This document shows, piece by piece, positions 1-8,284 of a stretch of DNA of 64,000 nucleotides. The stretch comes from Paenibacillus sonchi (GTDB lineage Bacteria; Bacillota; Bacilli; Paenibacillales; Paenibacillaceae). Position 1 is the first letter of the stretch, and each line of letters starts with the position of its first letter. The DNA is taken from contig NZ_CP068595.1 of assembly GCF_016772475.1 (NCBI RefSeq), positions 310,001-374,000 of the forward strand, read 5' to 3'. The notes beneath the pieces were generated by a model. It ran no database searches. It saw only the letters and a list, made by a program, of their open reading frames with translations, and was not told where the DNA came from. A program made the translations under genes and the position numbers.

Positions 1-1158
1 TTCACCCAGAATTGCCGTATACCGTGCATTCATCCGGTCCGCCGATTTCATCTGCGCCTTCATCTTGCGGCCGAGGTAATCGCGTTCCGCCGCGTACCCC
101 AGACTGCGCAGGGTGAACAGCTGCTTCGTAATCTCCTTATCTGCAGCTTCGCCAAGAGCAACAAAATACACATCCAGCGGTTTGGCCGCCTCCAGCTCTA
201 CACCCTGGTTCTCCAGAATCAGCAGAATCCGCTCCAGACCAATTCCGAAGCCAATGCCCGGCTGATCGGGCCCGCCGATTTCTTCCACCAGTCCATTGTA
301 CCGGCCGCCACCGCCAACCGTGTCGATGGAGCCGATGCCTGCCGCTTTATATTCAAACGCGGTGTGCGTGTAATAATCTAGTCCGCGTACAAGACGGGGG
401 TTAATGCTGTATTCCACACCCATAACATCCAGGTGGGCCTTGACCTGCTCAAAATGTGTAGTGCATTCCTCGTCCAAGCTGTCCAGAATGGACGGAGCGC
501 CGCCAAACTTGTCCTGATCCACCTTGCAGTCCAGCACACGCAGCGGATTGCGTTCCATTCTGCGCTGGCAGTCGCTGCACAAGGTATCTCTCATCGGCCG
601 CAGAAAATTCAGCAGCTTCTCCCGGTAAGCCGCGCGGCTGGGCGCATTCCCTACGGAATTCAGCTCCACCTTCACGTCCTTAAGCCCCAGATCCTTGTAG
701 AACTGATATCCCATCGAAACCACTTCTGCATCAATGGCCGGATCTACCGCTCCAAAAGCTTCAATCCCGAACTGGTGGAACTGGCGGTATCTTCCCGCCT
801 GCGGGCGTTCATACCGGAACATCGGTCCGATATAATACAGCTTGCTGACATCGGGTTCACCATAAAGCTTGTTCTGAACGTAGGCGCGTACTACACCTGC
901 TGTCCCTTCGGGACGAAGCGCCAAATCACGGTCACCCTTGTCCTTGAAGGTATACATTTCGCCTTCCACGATATCTGTTGTTTCCCCAACGCCGCGTTCG
1001 AAGAGTCCTGTGTGCTCGAACATCGGTGTGCGGATCTCACGGTAGTTGAAACGCCGGCAGAGATCTCTTGCCTTGCTCTCCACAACCAGCCATTTCTCCA
1101 CAGCACCCGGCAGCACATCCTGCGTGCCCGTAGGTTTCTCGAATCTTTCCTTTGCCAC
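1..1158 (-). CDS. hisS: Histidyl-tRNA synthetase, C-terminus cut by window edge
   Basis: Attaches histidine to tRNA-His in the cytoplasm. The reading frame runs off the left edge: 386 codons are present against roughly 420 in the family. Visible class II and HisRS motifs in order toward the edge are RGLDYYTHTA, IDTVGGGGRYNGLV and GIGFGIGLER. The start is GTG at 1158, with AGGAGGG at 1166-1172 just upstream; the protein begins MAKERFEKPTGTQDVLPG, which is the usual HisRS opening. A T-box leader lies directly upstream, so expression is expected to respond to uncharged tRNA. The position next to dtd/relA matches Bacillus gene order. Confidence 0.96.
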   Translation of the reverse strand, partial: MAKERFEKPTGTQDVLPGAVEKWLVVESKARDLCRRFNYREIRTPMFEHTGLFERGVGETTDIVEGEMYTFKDKGDRDLALRPEGTAGVVRAYVQNKLYGEPDVSKLYYIGPMFRYERPQAGRYRQFHQFGIEAFGAVDPAIDAEVVSMGYQFYKDLGLKDVKVELNSVGNAPSRAAYREKLLNFLRPMRDTLCSDCQRRMERNPLRVLDCKVDQDKFGGAPSILDSLDEECTTHFEQVKAHLDVMGVEYSINPRLVRGLDYYTHTAFEYKAAGIGSIDTVGGGGRYNGLVEEIGGPDQPGIGFGIGLERILLILENQGVELEAAKPLDVYFVALGEAADKEITKQLFTLRSLGYAAERDYLGRKMKAQMKSADRMNARYTAILGE

Positions 1159-1182
1159 AGCCTATCCCTCCTGAAAATAACA

Positions 1183-1525
1183 AAAAATCCCCCGACCCTG
1201 TTTGTGCACAAACAGGGACGAGGGATTATCATAACCAATAATTCACCCGTGGTACCACCCACATTCCGGATTCAGGCAAACTGCCCTACACCCGCTCTAA
1301 GCGGTTAACGCCCGCCTACGCGCTCCGGCTACTGACGGCGGCAATCCTGTGACTGCCAGCTTTCGCCGTGCGTTCTCGGGGAAGTCATTCATCCGTTCAT
1401 TAACAGAATCCTTACAGCCTGGGCAGAAACGGTTCACACCTCCTACTGGATGTGCAGCCGGTTCTGTGGGATTCCTCTCTGGAGTCATGGGTTACGGATT
1501 ACTTGGTCCCGTCATCAAAACACTA
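1183..1525 (-). promoter_or_regulatory. T-box leader of hisS
   Basis: On the minus strand the leader carries the T-box core GGGTGGTACCACGGG (1246-1260). It is followed by a terminator stem (about 1183-1226, CCCTCGTCCCTG / CAGGGTCGGGGG) ending in a T run 25-30 bases before the hisS GTG. Upstream, 1261-1525 is GC-rich and folds into stem I-like hairpins. Known biology: an uncharged cognate tRNA base-pairs with the T-box and specifier loop and prevents termination. I could not place the specifier codon with certainty, so tRNA-His specificity is inferred from the downstream gene. A possible -10 (TATAGT) lies near 1522-1530. Confidence 0.88.
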
Positions 1526-1613
1526 TAACATATCGTATACTGTTAGATTCTACTGAACCACTGCACTAAAGTCAAGGAGTGAAATAAAATACAGCCGCAA
1601 ATTTCATCCCCAA

Positions 1614-1711
1614 AGATTTTTGGAAAAATAAGGGCTCCTCTGTCCGCTTCAGTCCGCGGATGGAGCCCCATCCTCCTGCATCGCTTATATTCTGTGAGGC
1701 TTCCAAGATCT
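1614..1711. repeat. 98-bp dispersed repeat, copy A
   Basis: This stretch is about 92% identical (8 mismatches, no gaps by eye) to 25551-25648. It contains an internal inverted repeat GGGCTCC...GGAGCCC and sits in an intergenic space. It holds no convincing ORF. The function is unknown; it could be a structured RNA, a terminator-like element or a small non-autonomous repeat. Confidence 0.85.
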
Positions 1712-1790
1712 CCACCACACTTTTTTACACTGTATTACAGTTAAATAAGGGGGAAGTCGCTTCCCCCAAAACATATAAATTCTTATCTTT

Positions 1791-1826
1791 TCAAAAAAAA
1801 TGACCTGCAGCCGATTGCTGCAGGTC
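1791..1826 (-). terminator. Hairpin with T run, likely terminator
   Basis: Stem GACCTGCAGC / GCTGCAGGTC (1802-1826) is followed on the minus strand by a run of eight Ts. No recognised gene ends immediately upstream; it may back up the terminator at 2040-2081. Confidence 0.6.
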
Positions 1827-2037
1827 CATCATCATATATTATAAAAAAGGGGGTCATGCTTCTATTATAAACAGGCTATATTAAGGAATCATGAATGAAT
1901 TATTACGGTTACATTGCAGAAAAGAAAGCGTTTTATTTCTTAGGACATTCCCCGGTTTCCTGCCCAAAAACCACTTTACACTACAACATTATTCTCTGTC
2001 CAGAAATTTATTACAATTTTTAATCATTATATTCAAA

Positions 2038-2083
2038 AAAGCTCCAAGAAAACCCTTCCAGGTTTTCTTGGAGCTTTTTTTGA
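2038..2083. terminator. Bidirectional rho-independent terminator
   Basis: A 16-bp stem (AGCTCCAAGAAAACC and its complement) with a 6-nt loop is flanked by A/T runs on both sides. It lies about 75 bases past the stop of the minus-strand gene ending at 2159. Confidence 0.85.
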
Positions 2084-2158
2084 TAGCCACATCCAATACT
2101 GATTTGGTGCTTATATAGCAAGATATGCGGTCTTTTGCTTATCCGGACTTTTACTTAA

Positions 2159-2605
2159 CTACCCTTCAAAAATCTCTACAAAAGCTTGTTTGCCGCGCAG
2201 AACCTCAACGACTTCATTGCGCTTCTCTTCAGGGACTCTAAGGTCCATGACGTAATGTACATCGCTCAAATCCCTGTCATCCACATCCGTGGCACTGCGT
2301 ACATCTCCGGCACGGCTCGTGTCGGTATTGTCGCCAAGATCATTGTCTACCCCGATGCCCGGTACAATGGCAGCTCCAGAAACCGTGCCTGTTGCACCTG
2401 CAACGCCATAAGCACCGCCCGTCATGGCTGAATTGTTGTAAGGAACAAACGGCAGCAGAATATTACGGCTCCGGTGGTCGCCTTTATCCAAAGGATCTGT
2501 TAATTCGGATACCTCAATGCCTTCCACACCGTAAGGAATCAAAGCCGTCTTCGCACCTTCTGCTTCACTTTCGGTTCTGAAATACGCTTGAATTCTTGTA
2601 GTCAT
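2159..2605 (-). CDS. Conserved hypothetical protein, 148 aa
   Basis: Not recognised. The N-terminus (MTTRIQAYFRTESEAEG) and C-terminus (HYVMDLRVPEEKRNEVVEVL) look like the two halves of a small alpha/beta domain. They are split by a Gly/Ala-rich middle (residues about 60-85) and an Asp-rich stretch (about 86-112). This layout resembles small stress-type proteins of the YflT/general-stress kind, but no signature motif is visible. No signal peptide is seen. The ATG at 2605 has a strong AAGGAGGG 6-7 bases upstream. It is monocistronic: a terminator follows and about 590 empty bases precede it. Confidence 0.8.
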   Translation of the reverse strand: MTTRIQAYFRTESEAEGAKTALIPYGVEGIEVSELTDPLDKGDHRSRNILLPFVPYNNSAMTGGAYGVAGATGTVSGAAIVPGIGVDNDLGDNTDTSRAGDVRSATDVDDRDLSDVHYVMDLRVPEEKRNEVVEVLRGKQAFVEIFEG

Positions 2606-3194
2606 GGTCGTTCCCTCCTTATGAATGGTTAGATCATTGAATCCTTAAGCCTCGATATCATGTATTACAACACCTGGAGCAGCTCACGCATTATTGCGGG
2701 TTCTGTTCTAGCTACATTCTGTCTTCGTCATTCTATTACCCGCATTCACAGGCTTTCTAACGATTTAAGAACAACTCCGGTATTATTTACAGCAAGCCGC
2801 CATCCCCTAGTTCTCAGGTGCGCGGCAGAAGGCTGCGGCTGTTCCCTTTTAACACTTGAAGCTCTTTATAGTCTTCAGCACCCTTCGCCGCCGTCACCGC
2901 TTCGGAACAGCAGCCAACATTATAGGCCGGAATGCTGCTCCAGCACCGCGCTTTTTCTGATTGTCTCATGCCCAGACTCCCTGTTATTCGTAAATACCCG
3001 CTCCCCATAGTTTACCCACCCCGTGGTGGCCCTATCCGCACAATTGCGGAGAAGGGGATCTTTACTTTCTGATTTGAGCCGATCTGGACAGCAAAAAAAA
3101 GTGCCATTGCCCATCCCTCCCGGAATCCCGCATGACACTCTTATCGCAAATATGTTCTATCGATTGGTTAAGTCCGTGCTGAAGGCTACAGGGG
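2606..3194. other. Intergenic region, no gene supported
   Basis: About 590 bases between the hypothetical gene and dtd. Short ORFs occur on both strands but none has a ribosome binding site or recognisable sequence. GC-rich inverted repeats are present (for example around 3018-3058). A minus-strand AGAACTAGGG (about 2809-2818) recalls a T-box, but no terminator follows it. The region may be an untranslated leader of the downstream gene. Confidence 0.4.
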
Positions 3195-3638
3195 TTAGCC
3201 ACGGCTGTCCAGCAAAAGCGTTACCGGCCCCCAGTTGGTCAGGGACACATCCATCATCGCTCCAAAAACACCGGTCTCCACTTGAAGCCCGCCGTTCCGC
3301 AATTCCTGATTGAAGTAATCGTACAGCCGCTCTGCTTCGGCAGGTCCAGCCGCAGCCATAAAGTTCGGCCGCCGGCCTTTGCGGCAGTCTCCATACAGCG
3401 TGAACTGTGACACGGACAATATCGCGCCTCCTGTATCGGTGACGCTGAAATTCATCTTGCCGGCTTCATCCTCAAAAATGCGGAGTCCGGCAATTTTATC
3501 CGCCAAATACTTGGCGTCCTGCTCTGTATCTTCATGGGTAACGCCGACCAGCAGCATCAATCCTTGTCCGATCGCTCCGGTCACTGTATCCTCTACGCTT
3601 ACCCTGGCTTCCTTGCAGCGCTGCACCACTACTCTCAT
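3195..3638 (-). CDS. dtd: D-aminoacyl-tRNA deacylase
   Basis: Hydrolyses D-amino acids from mischarged tRNAs (D-Tyr-tRNA and others) as a cytosolic homodimer. Length is 147 aa, as usual for the family. The two cross-subunit active-site motifs are present: [12 protein letters not shown] near residue 78, and the GP motif near the C-terminus as NWGPVTLLL, where most family members have an acidic residue in place of Trp. ATG at 3638 is preceded by AAGGAG. The gene is 21 bases downstream of relA on the same strand, and the relA-dtd pair is conserved in Firmicutes. Confidence 0.96.
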   Translation of the reverse strand: MRVVVQRCKEARVSVEDTVTGAIGQGLMLLVGVTHEDTEQDAKYLADKIAGLRIFEDEAGKMNFSVTDTGGAILSVSQFTLYGDCRKGRRPNFMAAAGPAEAERLYDYFNQELRNGGLQVETGVFGAMMDVSLTNWGPVTLLLDSRG

Positions 3639-3659
3639 TACGTCTTTCAGCTCCTTGCT

Positions 3660-5840
3660 TTACTGCATAATGCGGTTAACGGTGTATACATCCTTGACCC
3701 GCTTCACCCGATCAACCACAGATTGCAGATGATCGGTGTTGCGGATCAGAATCGTCATATGAATCATCGCCATTTTGTTCTTGTCGCTTCGTCCGGTGAC
3801 GGCCGATATATTGGTCTTGCTCTCCGACACTGCCTGCAGCACCTCATTGAGCAGCCCGTTGCGGTCATGGCCGGTAATCTCAATGTCCACGCTGTAGTTA
3901 GCCTCCATGCTGCCTTCCCATTCCACTTCGATCACCCGCGCCGACTCCTCTCCATCACCATCTGTAGGAATATTCGGACAGTCTTCACGATGGACAGAAA
4001 CGCCGCGGCCGCGGGTCACATAGCCGACAATATCATCGCCGGGCACCGGATTGCAACATCGGGCAAAGCGGACAAGCAGATTGTCGATGCCTTTTACACG
4101 GACCCCGTTGGTCGGCTGATTGCGCTTCTCCCCGCTGGACTTGATTTCCTTCATTTGGGTGGTAAGCTCCAGATGTCCTGCCGCTTCTTCCTGTTCCTTG
4201 CGCAGCTTCTCTGTAAGCTTGGAAGCGATTTGCGCGGCGGTAATTCCGCCAAAGCCCACGGCCGAGAGCATATCTTCGACATCATTGAAAGCAAATTTCT
4301 TGGCCGCATCCGACAATTTATCCTCTGTCAGCCAATCCGATACCTCCACGTTCTGACGCTTCAGCTCCCGTTCGATCGCTTCCCGGCCTTTTTCAACATT
4401 CTCCTCACGTTTCTCCTTCTTGAACCACTGCTTGATCTTGCTGCGGGCATGGGAAGATTGGGCAATCTTCAGCCAGTCCCGGCTTGGGCCATAAGAGTTC
4501 TTCGAGGTCAGAATCTCCACGATATCCCCGGTCTTCAGCTTATGATCGAGCGGCACGATCCGCCCGTTCACCTTGGAACCGATCGTCCGGTTCCCTACCT
4601 CAGTATGAATCCGGAAGGCAAAGTCGAGCGGTACAGAACCTGCCGGAAGCTCCACAACCTCGCCTTTGGGTGTAAAAACAAACACGAGATCGGAGAAAAA
4701 GTCCATCTTCAGCGACTCAACAAATTCCTCGGCATCCTTGGCTTCATGCTGCAGCTCCAGAATCTCGCGGAAAAACGGCATCCGGTTCTCCGGATTGACA
4801 TTATTGCTGCTGCCTTCCTTGTAAGCCCAGTGGGCCGCAATCCCGAACTCAGCAGTCCGGTGCATCTCCCACGTGCGGATCTGCACTTCTGTTGGCTCTC
4901 CGCCCGGGCCCACCACAGTGGTGTGCAGCGACTGGTACATATTCGCTTTGGGCATAGCAATATAATCCTTGAAACGGCCAGGCATTGGCTTCCAAAGAGT
5001 ATGAATAATCCCGAGTGTGGCATAACAATCCTTAATATTGTCGACGATAATGCGGATGGCAAGCAGATCGTAGATTTCATTGAACTGCTTGTTCTTGGTG
5101 TTCATCTTGTTATAGACACTGTAAATATGCTTCGGACGGCCCGAGAGATCCCCTTCGATCCCCATTTCGTCCAGCTTGGCACGGATGCGGCCGATCACGC
5201 TGTCGATGAACTGCTCCCGTTCCGCCCGCTTCTTGTGGACCAGGTTGGCAATGCGGTAATACTGCTGCGGGTTCAAATAGCGGAGGGCAATATCCTCCAT
5301 CTCCCATTTGATTGCCGAAATCCCCAGCCGGTCCGCAATGGGACAAAAAATCTCCAGCGTTTCATAAGAAATACGGCGCTGGCTTTCTTCGGATTGATAT
5401 TTAAGGGTACGCATATTATGCAAACGGTCCGCCAGCTTAATCACAATCACCCGGATATCCTGAGCCATGGCGATGAACATTTTGCGGTAGTTCTCGTTCT
5501 GCTGCTCTTCCTTGGAGCGGAAGCGAATGCGTTCCAGCTTGGTTAAACCGTCCACCAGCATCGCGCAGGTATCGCCAAATTTCTCGCGGATCTGCTCCAG
5601 GGAGACAGTGGTATCCTCTACGACATCATGCAGAAGCGCAGCAATAATGGAGATGACATCCATTTGCATATTGACGACAATATCTGCGACCGCGAGCGGA
5701 TGCAGGATGTATGGCTCCCCCGATTTCCGAACCTGCCCGTGATGAGCCTGATCGGCAAACTCATAAGCTTCCCGGATGCGGAGAAGATCTTTTTCTTTTA
5801 TATAGGCGCCGGCCTTTTCGGTTAATTGCTCTATGCCCAT
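3660..5840 (-). CDS. relA: Bifunctional (p)ppGpp synthetase/hydrolase RelA/SpoT
   Basis: Makes and degrades the stringent-response alarmone in the cytoplasm and at the ribosome. The 726-aa protein has the long-RSH layout: an HD hydrolase domain (HPLAVADIVV and LHDVVEDT near residues 50-75), a synthetase domain (GRPKHIYSVYNKM, EIYDLLAIRI, MPKANMYQSLHTTV), a TGS domain (VFTPKGEVVELPAGSVPLDF), a helical/CC region (RFARCCNPVPGDDIVGYVT) and a C-terminal ACT domain. The open frame extends 23 codons further upstream, but ATG 5840 (MGIEQLTEKAG) aligns with the Bacillus start and has AAAGGA upstream. Both catalytic halves look intact. The gene is followed closely by dtd. Confidence 0.97.
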   Translation of the reverse strand: MGIEQLTEKAGAYIKEKDLLRIREAYEFADQAHHGQVRKSGEPYILHPLAVADIVVNMQMDVISIIAALLHDVVEDTTVSLEQIREKFGDTCAMLVDGLTKLERIRFRSKEEQQNENYRKMFIAMAQDIRVIVIKLADRLHNMRTLKYQSEESQRRISYETLEIFCPIADRLGISAIKWEMEDIALRYLNPQQYYRIANLVHKKRAEREQFIDSVIGRIRAKLDEMGIEGDLSGRPKHIYSVYNKMNTKNKQFNEIYDLLAIRIIVDNIKDCYATLGIIHTLWKPMPGRFKDYIAMPKANMYQSLHTTVVGPGGEPTEVQIRTWEMHRTAEFGIAAHWAYKEGSSNNVNPENRMPFFREILELQHEAKDAEEFVESLKMDFFSDLVFVFTPKGEVVELPAGSVPLDFAFRIHTEVGNRTIGSKVNGRIVPLDHKLKTGDIVEILTSKNSYGPSRDWLKIAQSSHARSKIKQWFKKEKREENVEKGREAIERELKRQNVEVSDWLTEDKLSDAAKKFAFNDVEDMLSAVGFGGITAAQIASKLTEKLRKEQEEAAGHLELTTQMKEIKSSGEKRNQPTNGVRVKGIDNLLVRFARCCNPVPGDDIVGYVTRGRGVSVHREDCPNIPTDGDGEESARVIEVEWEGSMEANYSVDIEITGHDRNGLLNEVLQAVSESKTNISAVTGRSDKNKMAMIHMTILIRNTDHLQSVVDRVKRVKDVYTVNRIMQ

Positions 5841-6140
5841 TCTCGTCGTATCCGTTTCCTTTCTATAATAAAATGAACCCGCAAGCATTGCAGAATTTGC
5901 AGGTTCCATATGTCCAAATCTGCGCTAGCGCATTTAAAGTTGTCTATAATTATGACGCTTGCGATGGATTACGTCAACACTTGCCATAGCATGGCACCAG
6001 GGGAAAAGAATGTGTCAAGAATAGACAATTTCGTGGCACTTGAAAAATGTTGTTGTAAAAAGACGCCGTTCTATTTAATCTAGTAAAGGCGGTTTTTTGG
6101 AACCTCACCTAAAATAGAGACGAAAGAGAAGTGAACACCA

Positions 6141-7445
6141 TTGCAACGCGAAATTCAAGTTAACGAGAAACTCCCTTGGGGCCCGGGCTTTCTGCTGAGT
6201 CTGCAGCATTTGTTCGCCATGTTCGGCAGCACGGTGCTTGTTCCTAACCTGTTCGGGGTAGACCCCGGTATGATCCTGTTGATGAACGGTATCGGCACAT
6301 TGCTCTATATCCTGATCTGCCGCGGCAAAATTCCGGCATATCTCGGTTCAAGCTTTGCCTTTATCTCTCCGGTGCTAGGCGTGCTGGAAAAGCATCAGGG
6401 TGATCATCAGCATGGATATTCGCTTGCTCTGGGCGCTTTTATCGTAACTGGCGTGATCTTCATCCTTGTCGCATTGATTGTCCGTTATGCCGGAACCGGC
6501 TGGATTGATGTTGTTTTTCCTCCGGCGGTTATGGGCGCTATCGTAGCGACCATCGGACTGGAGCTGGTGCCGGTTGCAGCCCGCATGTCGGGGCTCATTG
6601 CTCCTGAAGGTGCAACCGACTGGACGCCGGATGGCAAAGCGATCACCCTCTCCATGGTAACACTGGGCGTAACTGTTATTGGTGCAGTGCTCTTCCGCGG
6701 CTTTCCCAAAATCATTCATATCCTCATCGGTATCGTAACCGGTTATGTTCTGGCTTATATTATGCAAGTGGTAAACACAGATGCGATTTCCAGCGCGCAC
6801 TTCTTTTCCCATCCCACTATTATCACTCCTTCCTTCGACTGGCAGGTTATCTTCACCATTATTCCGGTATCGCTTGTTGTCATTGTTGAACATATCGGCC
6901 ATTTGCTTGTTACGAGCAACATTGTCGGCAAAGACCTGACCAAGGAGCCTGGACTTGACCGCTCGCTGATGGGCAACGGGATTTCCACTATTCTTTCCGG
7001 ATTTTTCGGTTCCACACCCAATACCACCTATGGTGAAAATATCGGCGTTATGGCGCTGACCAAAGTATATTCGGTCTATGTCATTGGCGGTGCGGCAGTA
7101 ATTGCGATCCTGCTCTCGTTCTCGGGAACTTTCTCCTCGATTATAGCCAATATTCCCCAGCCGGTTATGGGCGGTGTGTCGCTCCTGCTGTTCGGTGTAA
7201 TCGCTGCATCCGGTCTGCGCATCTTTGTCGAGCAGAAGGTTGATTTCTCCAAGGCGACCAACATGATCCTGGCTACTTTGGTTCTGGTGGTCGGCATCAG
7301 CGGCATCTCGCTTACCATTGGCGGTGTTCAGCTTAAAGGTATGGCGCTGGCGACCATTGTCGGCATGGTTCTGTCCCTGCTCTTCAAATTAATCGAGGTT
7401 CTCGGCTTGTCCAACGAGCAGGACAGTGAAAAATCTGCACATTAA
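6141..7445 (+). CDS. uraA: Uracil permease, NCS2 family
   Basis: Proton-coupled uracil importer of the inner membrane, 434 aa, very similar throughout to E. coli UraA. Diagnostic segments are LSLQHLFAMFGSTVLVP, KIPAYLGSSFAFISPVL and FFGSTPNTTYGENIGVMA, plus some 12-14 hydrophobic segments. The start is TTG at 6141 with a purine-rich GAAAGAGAAG upstream. The preceding 6063-6097 region has a weak GC stem followed by six Ts (GGCGGTTTTTT), which could be an attenuator; PyrR control would be typical for this gene but is not demonstrated. It is transcribed divergently from relA and monocistronic, with a strong terminator after it. Confidence 0.95.
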   Translation: MQREIQVNEKLPWGPGFLLSLQHLFAMFGSTVLVPNLFGVDPGMILLMNGIGTLLYILICRGKIPAYLGSSFAFISPVLGVLEKHQGDHQHGYSLALGAFIVTGVIFILVALIVRYAGTGWIDVVFPPAVMGAIVATIGLELVPVAARMSGLIAPEGATDWTPDGKAITLSMVTLGVTVIGAVLFRGFPKIIHILIGIVTGYVLAYIMQVVNTDAISSAHFFSHPTIITPSFDWQVIFTIIPVSLVVIVEHIGHLLVTSNIVGKDLTKEPGLDRSLMGNGISTILSGFFGSTPNTTYGENIGVMALTKVYSVYVIGGAAVIAILLSFSGTFSSIIANIPQPVMGGVSLLLFGVIAASGLRIFVEQKVDFSKATNMILATLVLVVGISGISLTIGGVQLKGMALATIVGMVLSLLFKLIEVLGLSNEQDSEKSAH

Positions 7446-7489
7446 CCATAAATAGTTCAACAGGCCAATTTGATTTATAAGCTCCAATA

Positions 7490-7534
7490 TAAAAGCGGAC
7501 AGTTGTCAACAATCGACAGCTGTCCGCTTTTTAT
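7490..7534 (+). terminator. Terminator of uraA
   Basis: Stem AAGCGGACAG.TGTC / GACAGCTGTCCGCTT is followed by a T run. It lies between the convergent uraA and apt genes and could serve both. Confidence 0.88.
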
Positions 7535-7561
7535 TTCCCGGGAAAAGATAACCGGGTCTGC

Positions 7562-8080
7562 TTAGTCTTCGTAAGTAAGGAGCGAATGAACCTCGATACC
7601 GGAAAGCTTGTTCCGTCCGGCAAGCTGGGTCAATTCGATCAGGAAGGCTGCTCCGGCCACATTGCCGCCAAGCTGTTTCACCAGGCTGACCGAAGTGGCG
7701 ATGGTGCCTCCCGTTGCCAGCAAATCATCGGCAATAAGTACGTTCTGTCCAGGCTTGACCGCATCCGTGTGGATAGCCAGTGTGTCCTTGCCGTATTCCA
7801 GATCATAACCTACCTCAATCGTATCATACGGCAGTTTGCCGCTTTTGCGGATCGGCACGAAACCGACGCCCAGTGCATATGCCAGAGGTGCGCCCACCAC
7901 GAATCCGCGGGCCTCAGGTCCAGCAATCACATCAATTTGCAGATGCGCTACCAAAGCCTTCAGCTCATCAATGGCGCGGCGGTAAGCTTCGCCATCCTTC
8001 AGCAAAGTCGTGATATCCTTGAAGCTGATGCCCGGCTGCGGGAAATCCGGAATCACACGAATATTGTTTTTAAAATCCAT
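7562..8080 (-). CDS. apt: Adenine phosphoribosyltransferase
   Basis: Converts adenine plus PRPP to AMP (purine salvage, cytosolic). At 172 aa it is the usual length. The PRPP-binding signature [16 protein letters not shown] is at about residues 114-129, and [18 protein letters not shown] is the purine-binding region. ATG at 8080 has TTTTAGGAGATG upstream. Downstream partner of recJ on the minus strand, as in Bacillus; a cluster of about 62-bp repeats lies between recJ and apt. Confidence 0.97.
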   Translation of the reverse strand: MDFKNNIRVIPDFPQPGISFKDITTLLKDGEAYRRAIDELKALVAHLQIDVIAGPEARGFVVGAPLAYALGVGFVPIRKSGKLPYDTIEVGYDLEYGKDTLAIHTDAVKPGQNVLIADDLLATGGTIATSVSLVKQLGGNVAGAAFLIELTQLAGRNKLSGIEVHSLLTYED

Positions 8081-8096
8081 ATTGTCATCTCCTAAA

Positions 8097-8281
8097 AGTT
8101 TGTGAGCGTTACCTCACTGAATGATCTTCGGACAAACTTGCAGCGGAAGCATACGCTTAGTTTTGTTGGCATAGCTTCTTAGCGACATCTTCGTACAAAA
8201 CTAGCTTCGAAAGCATACGCTTAGTTTGTGAGCGTTACCTCACTGAATGATCTTCGGACAAACTTACTGCGGAAGCATACC
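8097..8281. repeat. Three tandem ~62-bp hairpin repeats between recJ and apt
   Basis: Units are 8097-8158, 8159-8222 and 8223-8281. Units 1 and 3 share 43 identical bases (8097-8139 and 8223-8265). Unit 2 is divergent but ends in the same AAGCATACGCTT. Each unit begins and ends its first part with an inverted repeat: AGTTTGT/ACAAACT in units 1 and 3, AGTTTTGT/ACAAAACT in unit 2. The stem changes are compensatory, which suggests that structure is preserved. Confidence 0.85.
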
Positions 8282-8284
8282 GCA

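Noticed and set aside
433-1308. 291-aa plus-strand ORF
   Set aside because: Antisense to hisS and running into its T-box leader.
1891-2118. 75-aa plus-strand ORF MNELLRLHCRKE
   Set aside because: Runs through the terminator at 2038-2083, low-complexity hydrophobic, no ribosome binding site.
2790-3060. Possible second T-box on the minus strand (AGAACTAGGGG)
   Set aside because: The T-box core is imperfect and no terminator or antiterminator pair follows before the next gene.
3534-5546. 670-aa plus-strand ORF
   Set aside because: Antisense shadow of relA, which is unambiguous on the minus strand; the long frame results from codon bias.
8097-8281. CRISPR-like array
   Set aside because: Units are adjoining, imperfect and without unique spacers; no cas genes.
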